64,000 nucleotides of DNA from Cinclus cinclus (taxonomy: Eukaryota > Chordata > Aves > Passeriformes > Cinclidae): NCBI RefSeq assembly GCF_963662255.1, contig NC_085049.1, positions 49,484,837 to 49,548,836 of the forward strand. The letters are read 5' to 3'. Position numbers and translations under genes: made by a program. The notes below the pieces were generated by a model. That model ran no database searches. It saw only the letters and a program-made list of their open reading frames with translations, and was not told the DNA's origin. Numbering within the stretch: position 1 is the stretch's first letter; each line of letters begins with the position of its first letter. Shown piece after piece: positions 1 through 15,400 of this stretch.

Positions 1-283
1 TTGCATAAACCCTGCAAAATTGAGATTTTGCATTTATTTTTAATGCATTTTTCTTGTACATATGGGCTAATGGCAAAATATTCAATACTTTCTTGCCATG
101 GCATCACCAATATCTTCAGAAGCAATTCACAGTATAGCTCTCTGATTCAAGGTATGAGAATTTTATTCCATTCATGAATTTCTCTATGATTTGAAATAAA
201 GAACACAAGAAAGCATTTTATTGAAAATATACAGCAAGTGACTGCCATTATGAGGAGATACTGGTGGTTGGTTTTCCTTGCAG
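1..283 (+). other. OTOGL: Intron upstream of the first visible OTOGL exon
   Basis: AT-rich intronic sequence ending in the acceptor TTTTCCTTGCAG. The next exon begins with one base that completes a codon split with an exon outside the window. I see no other feature here. Confidence 0.7.
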
Positions 284-422
284 TGTTTGTCGGAGAGGCG
301 TTTTCAACTGCACCAGTTACCCCTGCCCTGCTGTGTGCACCATTTATGGAGACCGACATTATTACACCTTTGATGGACTGGAGTATGATTATGTCAGTGA
401 CTGCCAAACTTACCTGCTAAAG
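284..422 (+). CDS. OTOGL: OTOGL exon 1 of window: start of VWD3
   Basis: The exon has acceptor TTGCAG and donor AAG|GTAAGT, enters with one base completing a codon, and exits in phase 0. It encodes [18 protein letters not shown] followed by [15 protein letters not shown]. The C-x-V-C...GDxHYxTFDG pattern is the classic first strand of a von Willebrand D domain, here the third. Upstream residues ([13 protein letters not shown]) are the short cysteine linker from the preceding TIL/E region. The next exon is about 11.9 kb away. Confidence 0.9.
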
Positions 423-3400
423 GTAAGTAAGTTGGTCATATGTTTTCTTGTGTCCTAAGAAAACAAGTATTTTGAATGTCTGGAGTTGATCTATAGAAAC
501 AAACATTAGGTGAGTAGTTGTAGACCCGATGTGTAACAAGAACCTGTACATGACATCTTGTGCTCATCTCTATGAAAATGGTATGTGGGTGTGCTCTTGC
601 ATATCACTATGGTTTAGAGAAGAAGAAAAATCAATGTTTTCTGTTCTACCTTAACCATGCTTTTGTCACAATGAGCAAAGAATAACACTATAGAAACTGT
701 TAAAGCTAGGCATAATCCATAGATTTATTTAACAATTATCTGTAAACCCTGCTTGGCCTAGGGTTAGTGTTGAGCTCAGGCTGCTTGGAATTCTTGAACA
801 TGATCTGCATCAGATCTGGATTGTATGCATGTAATAATATCAAACACAATGATTTCATAATTCAACAGTGAAATAATTCATTGAGATTGTCTGGCAGCTA
901 CATGCTAACGTTCCTCATACCACATATTTAGAGTAGGTTGCTAGCTTTTTGTTTAAAAATACCATTACTGACATTTAAAAATATAGTCTCTTTCTAAAAC
1001 CACTATTGTTTATTACAATTACTGCTATTTTAAGATTAAGTCTCTGTGTTCTCAGTTACAGTAATATGTTTAGAAGAATACTAATTTTCCTGACTGTCTA
1101 ATCTTAAGAATAAAGCTGTTTCTCAACAAAGACTACTGCAAATAGTTTATTTCAAGTGTGCTTTAGTAGAGTGTTCACAGCTGTGAAATAACATACATTA
1201 GTTCCAGATTTTTTGTGTGCACTTAAAAAGAAAAAAGAGAGATTTGAAAAATACAGTAATACCTCATACCAAATTCCTGGCACGTATCATATATGATAAA
1301 AGAGCTCTTAGAGATATTTGAACCTTTTTGCAAGCCTTCCTCCTTTAAGATGCAAGAATTAGGGGTTACTTTACCTGTAAAATCATCTTGCCTGTATGAT
1401 GATGTGGAAAGGTAGGTTGTAATTTCTTAATTCTTGTGCCATTCATTCAGATAGGTTTGTATGACAAATCTATGCTCCTTTTTCAAACTTCAGTATGCTA
1501 CTGGAATGTTTGGCATTTACAATCAAATATCACCTGTCACTCTACTATGTAAGAAAGAACCCATCTGGAATCAAACCATGGGGAACATTTGGCATCCAAG
1601 AATAAAGTTGGCAGCCAGATAATTAAGACACATGGCACACTGCCAATGGGTCCTTGTTCAGGTCAATATGACACAAATAATGAAAATGTTGACTGCACAA
1701 ATCTGCTTTTCAGGCTTCTCAGAGTTTTTTCAGCTTTTCAAATATATTTTTTTTCCCCAAACACTAGCTAATGTGAGAAAGTACAGCCTAATTTGTTCAC
1801 AATTTTTCTTTCTTTAAGAAAAGCTTTCATGACCTATATTAAAGGACTCTTTAGTACATATTAGGCACTGCATAATCTTGTCTGGCACAGAAGATGTAAC
1901 TGTGGGCTGATTTCTGACTGGGAAATATTTAGAGAATTTTAAGGGAAAAAAAGAAAAGAAAATGAAAATAAAGGATGGGATTGAATGGCAGATGCCCTGG
2001 AGTTTGAGGGAACTAAAATACAGAACTGATGAACTATGTGATGTGCAACCCTGGAATCAGAGGAATGGAAGATGCTAGGATAACCAAATACTGCTAGTTT
2101 GCAGCGCTGTTGCAAGGCTGTTTTTTATGGATAACATGAAACGCTCATCAGACTACTGAAATTAAAGCAGCTAAACTGGTTGTAGTATTGTATATACAAA
2201 ACTGTAATAAGTTAGTCCTTTCTCTTTTATTTTTTATCTTTTATCCTTTAATCTTTTTCCTGTAAGCAATGGACTGCTTTGTTTGACTACTATAAGAAGT
2301 ACCCTAAAGGTACTGTAGCAGGGCAATAAGGGAAGTTACAGTTGCAATCAATTTGTTGGCATATGAGCTCTTCTGAGATATAGAACTAAGTCCAAGAAGT
2401 ATAATCTGAATCCATCATTCCCAGAGGCAGGATAATGTGCTGTTCCCATCGATGTTACCAGCCCTCACTGTTTGATTTGGCTGTTGGCCTTCCTAAATCT
2501 GATCTGTTTGAACAACTCTTTAATTTGTCATCATATTCCACTGTACCAAACAAAGAACTCATCCTTACCATTATTATGTTTTTAATAACGAGCTCTTGTG
2601 CTCTTCTGGGAGAAACATCAGGTATAAGCTTTCAGCCAATTATGAAACTTCCTTGTTTTCAACATCAGTGTCTCCTGTCAGGCCTTTTTGTTTAAGGTGA
2701 CTGTAAGTGCATGAAAAAGCCCTTTATAACTAGTTCAACAGATTTGTCCATTGGGCAGAAAATGACAGAAAGTATTTAGATCAGTAATTAAGAATATTAA
2801 GGCAGTAAGGTCTCATGAAATGATAACTTGACTTTTAGGAAGTCCCTGTATAGATAAATGACATTCACAGAGAAGATATCAATATTTATTTTTAACATTT
2901 TAAAATCTGTCATTTCAAAGGTTAAAAAAGGAAATACTAGCAGACCAACTCATTTATCAGTGTAGAACATGTAAACACGTTGCTAATTTAAATATGAATG
3001 ATAAACTTAAAGTCAAACAGTTTCTCACTTGAAAATATTTAAATATCTATTTTTTTCCACTTTCTTGCTAGTCTTATTTTACTGTCTTTGATGATGCTAC
3101 ATTCTTTCTCCAAAAACATGGGGTTATTTTTCTGGCAAACTTTTTACTAGTTACAGTCTGTTTCTTCCACTTACCTGTTTCATAGATTTCTGCTCTCATG
3201 GTAAAATGGATGTCTTTCTATGGAAAGTGTTGAGCTTTTTTATTTCTGTGATTGTTTTCAGTCCTGCAGCTCAGCAGTTTTATTAAGGCTTGTAGGGTCA
3301 GTGCACTTGGAGCCCCTTAGACATGTTCTCTTCTTTGAAACAGAGGAGAATTTTTTCTAAGAAAAAAGTATTCCCCAAAAAGTTATTTGTAGCATTTCTC

Positions 3401-6400
3401 AGAAAAAAATATTTTCTCTGCTTTGGGGCAGATTTCAAGCAGGAGTTCAGAGGGATAAAGTACCCATCAGAATATTCTCAGATGAGAGGGAGCTCTGTTG
3501 CAGTGCTTATCTGCCTTTTAAAACACACCCCAAAACCCCCACTGAAGTATTTCCACTAACCCTCGGTTGTCAAGAAGGTCCTAAAGCACAGAAAGGGATG
3601 GACTGGTTTTGTTCCTATATCCTGAAAGATTAAGGTCAGCATAACTAAGACATCTTCAAGTATTCCTATTTAATATATTAGTCTTAAGTTCAAAGTATGT
3701 GGTAGCATTATTAACACTTCTTTTCACCTGCCATTGGGGATATGAGCATTTTAAAGTCACCTTTTTAGGCTTTTTTTGTGCAATTATGAAAACTCTTTTA
3801 AAGCCAAAGTTGGAGGATTATGAAAGCAACCACCATTTTGAGTCATTTGATCGTACAATCAAATCATTATGACAATTAGAAGCGCAGATGTAGCTCTTTT
3901 GGGTCAGCAGACATTACATAAGAGCCCATTCATTAAGTTCACTTAACAAAACATAACGTCATCTCAGGAACCACCACTATAGTTGCCCAAATGATTCTCC
4001 TATGGATGAGCAGTCCCCAGAGCTAGATAGCTGCACTGCTTTGGGGAATACAGCCAGGGGACGCTTTTGTTGCATTCCCCATCTTTTGTAACTTGAAGCA
4101 AGTTCAGAGCTGTTAGTAAATTATACTTCTATTAGAGTGCTTAATACATAGGCTGTTTGATGCACTGATAATCTTTTAACCATTATTTGCTAATATATTT
4201 GTGTGGTAAATTTTTTAGATGATGACTGGTCATCAGCTGGAGCAATCACACAGAAAGCAACGATTTTCCAATTACTTGTTTGACACATCTGAGGCATCAG
4301 AAGTAGAATTTATCCTATTCTCCCTTATTGAATATCTGTAATTTTTTGTGCAACTCTTTTTCAACATCATTTGTGCCATGTAGCCAGACTGTAGATCCAT
4401 GAAATTGACAAATCTGTAGAATTAAGTATTTGTCATGGTCTCTCTCATAGCCTATTTGTAAAATAAATACATTCTTCTTGCTGTCACCCTATAGAGGATT
4501 AAAGCTGCAGGTTCATGGTTAATCAACATTGTCAAGCTGACTATTCATAGTTAAGACAGATAGTTTCTTCTAATAGATTCTGGAGATTTTAATGGGAAAG
4601 TAAATAATGTTGAATTTAAAATTAAAAATGTTTGAAATATTGGACACCAGACTTTAAAAGTAATTTTCATTTTTTTCAGAGAATAAAACTGTACATGGGG
4701 TTTCAATCAGAGTGCCTTCAAATTTTTTATTAACATATCTAATCCTCAAGCCACATTCCAGCATGTAGTTTCATGAGTAAATGATGTACCAAAATATTTC
4801 CACCTAAACCACTTGTCAAATAATTTATAGCAGCAGTAATCATGTAGAAATAATGATGTGTTGTATGAAAATTTATGTCCAAAAAAGAAAGAGACTACAT
4901 TTCAGTGAAAAAAAACTATTTACAGTGATTAATTTGCCCTGCTCTCGTTGCAAAGAATACCAGGAATTTGCTTTTCATCAGTCCCATGATTTCAGAGGAA
5001 ATCTTTCTGGATGCCCTCTTTTTTCTGGGTCTCTGGAGGTCCTGTAAGGGTCAATAGCAAGCTCCCTCTGGGGGACATCCTGTTCCATCCTGTCTTCAGC
5101 TGTACCAGTTTTTCTATTTGTTCTATTCCTTCTGTGAGCAGAAGATATGATTACAGTTGGCAATGGATTTATGCTCTGGTTCAATTTTCTTCAGATCAAT
5201 GATTTCAGACTCAATTACCTCTACATGCCTTTCTGCCTCCACCACCTGATTCTCCAGACCATTAAATTATGCAGTGAATGAATCACTTTTATTTTCCAAC
5301 AAAGGAAAGATTTCTTTCAATTCATACAGATTAGCATGGAGGGCTTCCAGGAGAGGCGTGCGGGAAAGTTTCTTATGATGAGAATGGCAATTTGGAGGTG
5401 GTGTGTGCATAGTGTGATTCAGAAGTTGCATACCCTTTCTGAGGACTTTGGTGTTTAGTGACCTTTTGCCTTGAATTTCTGATTTAGGGTTAATGTTCAT
5501 CATCCAAAAGCCCTTAGGCTATACGGACTCCAGAATGTTTTACGTTGCCTGAAAAGGCAGTTCATTGTAAGAATGGCTGCCTGAGTTTGAGGGCCTCTGG
5601 TGGGTACAGCTTTGTGGACTGGTGATGATACAGTGCAGTAGAAGATGAGCAAAACCCAGCAGGATGTGCTGCTGTTTCAGAGCTGTTTGTGCAGCAGTAG
5701 CAGCAGCCCTTCTCTGTGCTTGAATTTCAGGGTGGGTTGCTTGGGCCAGTCACCTGCAGGTGCTGCTTAGTTCATGGCCTCAGACTCTGGGTATTTGTGA
5801 ATTATGAGAACTGTGAATTAAATTTACTCTGATTTAGGTCAGGATATGAGTTTTGGTTTTTTAGTTTTTTTCTTCTGTGAATATATAAAAAATAAACTTC
5901 AGCAGTGCAAATGAACACACTTTCAATTTCTTATATTGCAAAACATAAAAACTTTATGCAAGTCTCAGCTTTCCAGCTTCTGCAACAATTTGCTGGGGCT
6001 CTTGTCCTTTATTTTCCTGTTGCACTTTATCATTACAACCAACAATAAAATATTAACATTTATCATGCACTTATTAAGAAAACAATGCTAACAGGTCTCA
6101 TGTAAATGCATATAAATAAATGCTTAGATATTAAAATTTACACCACCAACTGTGCTGCTGATTTGCAATTCAGAATAATTCATATTACAGAATGTGTCAC
6201 TTGAAAACAAATATTCAAATGTTCCCAAGTCTTCAGTCTTCAGAAGGTCTCATTTTTCATTAGGAAGGGATTGCAGTAATATGACCTATGCAAAAGCTAA
6301 ATCTGGTACACAAGCAGGCAAAGTTAAGTAAATGAAACAAAAGGAAATCTGCTTTAAATTATTTTTTCTCAAACTTTTTAATATACAAAATCTTCTTAAA

Positions 6401-9400
6401 ATACAAAAAAAAATAGTGATTTCTCTCTAGTGTTTCTAAAATTAAGAAACATTGAATAAGAACAAGGTTCTATTTAGAGTAGATAAAGTGAAACATTCAC
6501 TGTTATGTATTTTCATTATTATTAGACTTAAAAAAAATATTTGGAATTTATTGTTGACAAACTGTCAGAGCACCTAACAGATCTATATTGCAGTAAAGTC
6601 TGCTAGAAAAAAGCCTTATGTATAAAAAAAAATTATACAATTATATGTTTTTTCCTGTTGCTTGTATATATATACACACAGATATATACATACTTTTTGT
6701 ACATATTTTTTGAGTTTTTGAGAATTTATTCTGCCCGAGATGTATCCTTTTCAGAAATCACTATTAAAGAAATAGGAAGGAATTATCATGGATGCATTAG
6801 CAAACATCTGGAAGTTGTTTAAGGATAACTCAGTAGCTGGAATAATCTCACTCTTCTTGAATTATCGTCAGTGAATTTGCTCAGTCGTGTTGCTCTCCTC
6901 CATTTCTACTCAACTGTGATTCAAAGCTAGAAATATCTTTTATCATACAAGTGTACTGCAAGCTTCTTTGCCATACTTTGAGTAAAAATAATCTGCAGCC
7001 ATGTAAACGATGTGAAGGAAAGGAAAATTAATATGCATTTGCATAAGCCTTTGGCTCTCAGGTTTTTAGTTCCTAAATGGGTTTTTTGCTTATTTTTTAA
7101 ATAATTGTATAAAAGTACATAACATTGGTGGGAAAAAAAAAAGTGCTAAGTTACTATTCCTTTCCTCTCCTTTTCTCTCTCATATAAGAGGATCACCCAC
7201 AATCTTTCCCATATTTTTTCCCAACTTGCATGTGGATTTCTTAGCAAATTGAGACAGCGTGTTTCAGTGCCATCTGTTGACTCCAAGCAATATTGCTCAA
7301 TTGTTTTAAGAGCTGTGGGGAAGAACATTTCCTGATATAAATTAGTAGAGGATGCAAAAACAGGGATCAAATAAAGTTACATGGACTGTGCAACACCAAA
7401 ACAAAGGAAGCCTTTCAGTAAGAGATGCTTCTTAGTGTAAATTAAAATGACTTTTGCATAATTAATGTGTTTTCACTGATTATCTGGAGGTCAAGTCCGT
7501 AGTAAAATGGGACAGGAAACTAACAGAGCAAGAACAAATTAGATGCTAAGGCATTTGTCTGCTCTCCAAAATAACTTATACATTTATGCCCAAATGGCCA
7601 CTAAACCTGGGCTAAGATGTTTTACTTCTCCTAGATCAAGCTCACTAGAATTAATAGTTTCAAATGTTAAGTTCCTTCAGAAGAAACTCAGAGCCAATAA
7701 ACCACAACCAAGCTAGTTCTGACTTTCCATATAATCTCCTGAAATATTAGATCTAAACAGAACTAAGGAATCTCTCTGAAAATACATAGGAAGGAGAAAG
7801 CAATTTCTACTTTTTGAACTATTGTGTATTTTTTCCAGTATTTTTAGAGGTTTTTGTGTTTCTTTTTGTGGCTATATATGAAAACATCTGAAACATAATT
7901 AAAGCAAAAGGAAGATAGGCGTAATATATCTCTATTCCAATTCCAGGATATCCTTAGATGCCTTTATGACCACCCTAGTTTGCAATTTTGTATGGAACAA
8001 ACCAAAAGTAATGGGTAAATGAAGGTACTGAGAATGTAAAAGAATGATTCTTTACACTGAACAGTTAGAGAGATTTTAATGAAACTTTCAAATAAATGAA
8101 TACAGCCAATTAAATTGTCTTCTCCTAGGCTGCATTTTGACGATGTAAGAGCACTACACAGCATTGTTATTGGTTAAAAGGGACAGAAAATTTCTAACAG
8201 GATATTGAAATAGAAAGTTTTGAACAAAAATAAGCTCTAGCATTCCTAAGAACTGCTAAAAAAAACCCCCCAAAACTAACACACAACCAGAAAAAGGAAA
8301 GCAGTGCTTTGCTTTTTTGACTAGGAAGAAATATGGAAAAAAAGTGCAGTAAAGTCTAGAATAAGAATGTCCTGAGAAGAGGGACTGACAATGAGCTTTT
8401 GACTGATTGCCCAGAGCTGTGACTCTGTCTTTTCTGTTGCTTGGCAACTCCATGTTATCACAAAGAAACTGATATTAAGTTGGAACAGGCTGGATATGGT
8501 AATTTACGTGGGAAGATACTCTTGCAGTGGGAAAACCATTTTATTTCTAGTTTCTGTCAGCCTAAGTAGGTTTCACATGATGAACTGTAGTACATCCCCT
8601 GCTGGGTGCATTTTACCTAAAAAGGTAAAGAGTGACTCTGCCTTGGAAAGAGGCTGTGCAGAAAAAAAAAGCAAAACAACAAAAAAAAAAACACCCCACC
8701 TTGTTATTCATTAGACCTGCTCCTAATGTCTACTCAGACATTTCTTCTAGTGGTAGTGAAAAAAGTTTGTTTTCATATTTGTGTGGATTCAGTGCAGATT
8801 GGAGAGACTGAACTTGATCATTATCATTTACACCATCACATTCCCTAAGAACTCTTGAGATTTGCCTAAGACCTCCCTGTCTTATATAAACATCAGAAGA
8901 TGATCCTCACTTTATCTTAATAGTTTTTTCTTTTGCATTGGCAATAGTTAAGTGCTAAATTTCAATTGTGCTTTATTTCTTCTTTATTGAAAGATTGATT
9001 GCTGCATGTGCAGCAGCTACAGAATAATTTGAAGACTGTGATAGAACTGTCATTCAAGTTTGAATTTGTCTAGTATTGTAGGGCTTGGAAAGGTGTCTAT
9101 TGAGCTATATGGAGAGAATGGCAAGAGTATGTATGTAAAGCAAATAATTTTGTGAAATCTTAGAGCCATAAGAGACATGATTCATAACAATATTTTTATG
9201 ATTTGGTTTAGTTCTAAGATTTAATTAGAAAAATAAAGTACAGAAGATTCAGGATTTAATGCAAAGTCCTTTTTCTTAAATGTCTGGTTTACTCATAACT
9301 CTGCTGAGCTATTACCACAGCATATCTTTCTGCATATCCATCCTGCATAGCTTCTAGTAATTTAACCCCATCATTCAGTCCTACAAGTAGGGAAGTACTT

Positions 9401-12400
9401 CACATGTCTTCAGGACTCCCTGTTCTGGCTTTGGTCAGCAAAACACTTCCTGGCTCCAGGCTTCTCTGTACTGCAGAGTGAACTTGAAATATAACTCAGT
9501 TTGTGCCCTTGGCTCAAATCCCAGCCATACCCAAAAACTTCTGACTTGAGTATGTTGATGATGTTCAGCTGAAGGGATTGGCCTGGACTGTCAGAAGGCA
9601 CAGGCAGCAGCTTCAATCAGCATAGCTAATATAGCTACCCACTGCTGCCTCAAGGACTTGTCTTCATTGCCAAAAAAGGTGTATTTTTACTGCAGGATAA
9701 TTAGCCTGATTTAACTATCCTTATTTGAAATCAAGGTCTTAATTTCTTTTCTTACAGGGAAGACATTGCTTCCCTATTAACTCAGAGTGTCCCTTTTTGC
9801 TGAGACTAAGCTAACTGAAGAGGAATGAACCGTGCAATGAAAAGAGCCCACAATGTCCTAGGCATCAAATAGACCCAGAGACTGCAAGCAAAGTCCTTCT
9901 CTGCACTCAGCCGTGGTGGGGAGGTAACTCCCTTTCTCACTTTTCAGTTGGCCAGCACAGAATGCATCAGCTTGTGTCCTATCTACCAAACTAATGAGAT
10001 TGTCTACTTTTTCATTTACCACACCACATCCAATAAATCAAAAAATGCTCTGAGCTGTTATCTGACTTGGAGGGGAATAATTGTACTCACTCCAGCAGCA
10101 GGCCTGGTTTAATTAAAACGTAGTGTATTTCCCAATAAGGTAATGACCAATTTTATTTTGAGTGCAAACTAAAACAACTTTACAGAAGAATGGAATATAT
10201 GAACTTTGCTTTACCTTGAAGCTTTTGATACTTTTAAACTGAGTTCCCTTGCTAAATCAAGGAGATCTGATTTCCTACCCCCCTTGCCACTAAGAAGTTA
10301 GTGAATAACTTTTCCCACTGTAACTGTTGCCTTCCAAGCTAACTGCTGTCAAATACCATCTGTTTCCTAAGCCCTGGCATTAGGGTAACACAGAGCTTGC
10401 AAGCAGTCTCCCACAGCTTCTGTGTTCATTGCATTCACAAGCACTCGCTTGCTGTAGAATGTTTTCTATGCCAGGTAGTAGCATCCTCTGGCTTGTGAGC
10501 CATGCTAGACTGAGGGAAGCAAAATGGTAGCACCTCCTCTGTGTGGCAAATAAAATACCTCTATGCTTTCCATCATCTGGGGTTGGGCTTGTTTTTGATT
10601 TTAGACTGAAAGTGTTCTTTAAAGAGTTTGGTCAGTCAGACTTTTATTAAGATAAATTACAGAAATGGTTTCCTATAGCACCTATGTTTTCTGCATGCAG
10701 TATTTCTCAGTGATGAGGAAAAAATACTGTTTTTTTCTTTTTTTGTTTGTTTGTTTTTTATTTTTTAATTTTTTTAATTCTTGAATTCTAATGAGCACAG
10801 AATAAATAAGGGTGCAAATGTGAGACAGGCAAGTAAGTAGCCAGCAACTTTTGGGGGTAGACTGACAAAGGCACTGGTACATTGGCCACAGGAAAGAATG
10901 AAGCTCTGGGGAGACATGCTGTGGGCAGAAAATGAGGTGAGGGATGCCCCCTGTTTTGGCCAAGTGGAGCTCTTCAAAAGCATTGCTGGGACCCAAGAGT
11001 AATTCCCAGGACTGGGGAGATGCTGAGAACCACCATTTCCATCTTGCACACCATGCCCATTAGCACCTGCAATTAGTTTCATCAATTCATAATCTCAGAG
11101 TCTATGCTCAAAAGAGGGTGGGAGCAAAAAGAGAAACTTATTGTTCCCAGCACTACCCAAATGTACCATGTAAGACTAAATTAGTCAGTGAGTGCTGCTT
11201 GCCACTTTTGAGATTTTTATTTCATGTCTGTCTCACTTTTCTGATGACTGCAGGACTGAATTTGATCAAAAATTGAACCCGATTCAGAAACAGTATTATT
11301 AGCTTACATTAATGTTATGAAATTTCTCAACTAATTTCTATAGTTATGGCTGCTTGTTGATTTGCAAAGTACAGAAATGAACAGGAAAACAAATTAAAAT
11401 AGGAAATAATAGGAATAACTCAACATTTTGGTTTTGTTTGTGGTAGTGTTAGCAACTCTGAAAAGACAGTTCGCCTCCTTTGTTAGAGTAAAAATCTTAA
11501 TATGGGGAATTACAAGGTGCATGTGTTTCCCTCAGGATACAGAAGAACCACAGAAGCTCTAGGTGAATAAACAGACATGTTGATTTTCTGTGAAAAGCTA
11601 ATTTTCTGTGCCAAGAATGCAAAATTAATGAATGGACTGTAGAGCAAAAAGGTGTGTGATTGGAAAGGCAGTACATTTGAGTTTAAAATACTAAAACACC
11701 ACTAAATCAGGACAACAAAGTATTCAAATCTTCTAAATGTTAGAATAACACCACCCTACAAACAAAAATGCTGGCAGAAATCTTTACCCCCTGTAATAAC
11801 ATTGAATATGACTCATGGTTTTGTGAATTTTGATATGTGGTGGCACAGAAACTGTTCTATCTACTACTGACAGATGGTAGGTTTCTTGGTTTTAAAAATA
11901 AAAAAACAGCTTGATCTTGTGTACCTTGGTTTTAAAAATATAGCTCTTTTTATAGCATGTCTCAATTTCGACAACCACACTGTGCCATAAATATTGGATT
12001 CCAAGTATAAGCCTATTTTAAAAGTCTAAACCAAGCCCTTGTTTTAGGGGCAGCCTGATCCTCTGAGTTTGTGAAGTCTTCTGCAAAAAAGAGTCACAGC
12101 TGAACATAATGGCTCTTCATGTTTTAACTCCAAAGTTTGTAGGTTCGGCTTTGAATTTAAAAATGCATTTCCTGATTTGGTAGCTTGCTTAAATTTAATT
12201 TCAAATGTGTGTAAATTCTAAAGTATCCAATTTTTATTTTTTTTCTGATGGTAACCATAGAATAAATCTGCAGGAGTGAAATGCAATTGAATATATAAGT
12301 AAAATGATTTCTTCTTAATGTTGCAGAGCACAGATAACTCAAATATATCTATAATTGCTCAGAACAGAAAGTGCTTTGACAATGATATTGTTTGCTCAAA

Positions 12401-15400
12401 GAATGTTTTCATCACTGTTGGAGACACTGAGATTTATTTTAGTGAACCTTCTGAGAAGCAGGTTAGTTCTTCTCTTTCTTTTTTTTGGGTTGCCCTTTAA
12501 GATAAGCTCTGCAAATTTACAGCTCTAAAGGAGTGTGTTTTTGGAAAACATCTCTCAGTCTGGGTTAATATAGTACAAGTGTTTAGGCCTGTATAAAGCA
12601 GCAGGTCCCAAGATAAATGTTTTATCCCCCCATTGTTTTTTTTTTCAAGTTCCATTTGTCATACAAATAAGATTGCCCAAAAATCTCCAGGAGTTGAAAC
12701 ATATTGGGATTTATGAGTTTGTTCCCAGTTGGTTTTGAAAGAGAAGCTAAAGTATGAAGCAAACTTGAAAGACCGAAAAGACAAAATATCAAAGTATTAA
12801 ACATCAGTTCTACCAATATTATTGATTCAGCTATATGCTAAAATACTCTTCAATGTACTCTTTGCTGTTATCTGGCTGTATACCTTGGTAGCTTTACTTT
12901 AGTAGATCTTAATAAATATTCATTTGTGTCAGAAGACCCTAGGGGCACAGGAAAACAAATCTAACTATCAGCTCTGGAAGGCTGGATATTATACTGTGAT
13001 ACACTTTCCAGAACAGGACATTACAATTCTCTGGGATAAGAAGACAATGATGCATGTTAAAGTTGGACCTCGATGGAAGGTGAGCTGAAATATAAACCTG
13101 AGATTTTGTGTAGATTCTCTATATTGCTAATGTGATCTTTTATTGAATAATGATGATAGTCTTTTCTTCAAGACTGGCTTTCCCAGTGATATAGTTGTTT
13201 GTTGTGGTGTTCAGCTGCTAGCATTTCCCAGGTAAAAAGAGATGTAACTTCTGAAGAGAACCAATGGTTTCTACATGTATGCTTACTCTGTTGCTCGATA
13301 CATTGCAGCCTTGGAGATATGCAGTGATTCAGCTCTGACTCAAAGACACTTTGGGGGCTGGAAAGAAGGGGTAGTTATTGAGTTACCTGGTTCACTTCAT
13401 GTTTTCATTGTCTAAAGCCAATGGAAAACAAGCTTCAATGCCCAATGACATGGAAGATGGCAAGTTTGTAGTACAGATTGCATTAGACTGATGATGGAAC
13501 TGCAACCTGGCTGAGGTTTCTGAGAAGAACAGATGGAGTCACATCTTGGGTTTAATTTAAAATGACAAAATACAGAAAAAGATCTGGACAAAAAGTTACA
13601 TTTAAACCTAATGCATATATCGTGACAGGATTCAGTCATGATGCAGGCAAGAATTCAAGGCTCCCTTCTTTTGCCAGTTGCTTTTCTCTTTTCCATTCCT
13701 ATATCATTATCTACCCTGGTGGCTCTGCAACTCAGTCTTTGGGTGCTGGCAGAGTAACCATATCAGTACAACTCAGAATTCCATTTCTCTTTATTTCAAA
13801 CATGAACACATGTATTAAGATGAGGCTCATTCAGCAAAAGAAAAGAAAGCATTCTAGTGTAGAATACAGTATCAGATTTTTTCAAGTGTAAGTCAAAGCT
13901 ATAATGACCATCTAATGTAGTTTTGAAGCAAAATTATTGTAGGCTTCTGTTCAAATATCTGTAAAATACTTAATTCACCTGCAAATTTATTTATCAGCCA
14001 TTAATACACAAAGAGAAAAAAAAATTCTTCTGTTTTTGAGTAAGCTAGCAGGGACCTGAGTTCTACAGGTGGCATTTGGGAACAAAAATACTTCCAGTTC
14101 TTTCTGTTTCCAATAACTGTTTCTTCCGGAGGCTCCAGTTCAGTAAGATGTCTGCAGCAGATCTTAAGAATAAAGAACTCATTAGTGTGAACCACAACAC
14201 CCTAAAAATCCAACTCTACTTTTTATTGTTGGGCAGGAATGCCTATTTTCCTATATATTTATATATGTATGAGTGTAAACAATTATTCCCATCTTCAGCA
14301 TATGCTCACGAAAAGAAAGTGGCAGCTGTCTCTTTTATAATTGCTATTACAAATGTTCTAGTTATTGTGAACTAAAATTAGAGGCAGCAAGTTTTAATGA
14401 CAACAGCTAGTCAGGCTTCACAATCATGTGGTAATTCACCTGAACATTTTACTTTTGGACTGGAATAACTACTGAACTTTCAGAAGAATATATTACTAGA
14501 TTCCAGTCCGTTTTCACAGGCAGGCAGTAAGAAGAAGTTCTGGAAAATAAGAAGAAAACCATTGATTTCTGTTAAAAGATATTTACAATATGGAACTGCA
14601 GGCATAGCAGAGTGTCAGATATTTTCAAAGGATAAGTCAGATTTACCTTCACCTGTAAATTTTTTTATGCCTTGTATGTCATTTGTGCCAATTATCAACT
14701 GTGAATTTATGAAAAATATTTTTTTCTCTTTCAGGGCAAGCTGGCAGGCTTGTGTGGAAATTTTGACAAATATACTTCAAATGATCTGACTACATCAAAC
14801 AACATGGAGGTGAGAAATGCACAGGTGTTTGGAGACAGCTGGGTATTAGGACAGGTAAGTCCCATGTCCAATAAAAATATAGAGAAAAAAATTATAATTT
14901 TAATTTTTAAATGAACATATAGTAAGCACATGATGTACAGGTATTTTCTAAAGTCACTCTATAGGAATGCACTTAAATTTTTTTGTCTGTATATGTGAAA
15001 TGTGCTAATAATGTCTTACGTCATGGCAAACAGATATCAAATTTAAATGAAACCAGACAATCTCTTTAGGGAAGGATAGGTTTTCCCCTGTGTATGACAA
15101 TTATAGCTGTCTGCATTTCAGTGTTCTACAAAGGTAGGTACACTGTTTCTGGTATATTTAATCCATCCCAATTTTAAAAATAATTGTAATTTCTTTGGGG
15201 CTGGAGGTATCAGGACACTGGAAGTAAACAGAATGCTGGAAAAAAGAGCCCTGGAAGAGTTTCTTTCTGAACACTGAAAATAAAATTAAGATTTATTTCA
15301 GTGGCACTTTGTAAACAGAGTAAACTGACAAAGCAGAGATGGTGAAGGGATGGGCAGAAAAAGCTCAGAACAGCAACAGGCAGAACCAAGTGTGGAACCT

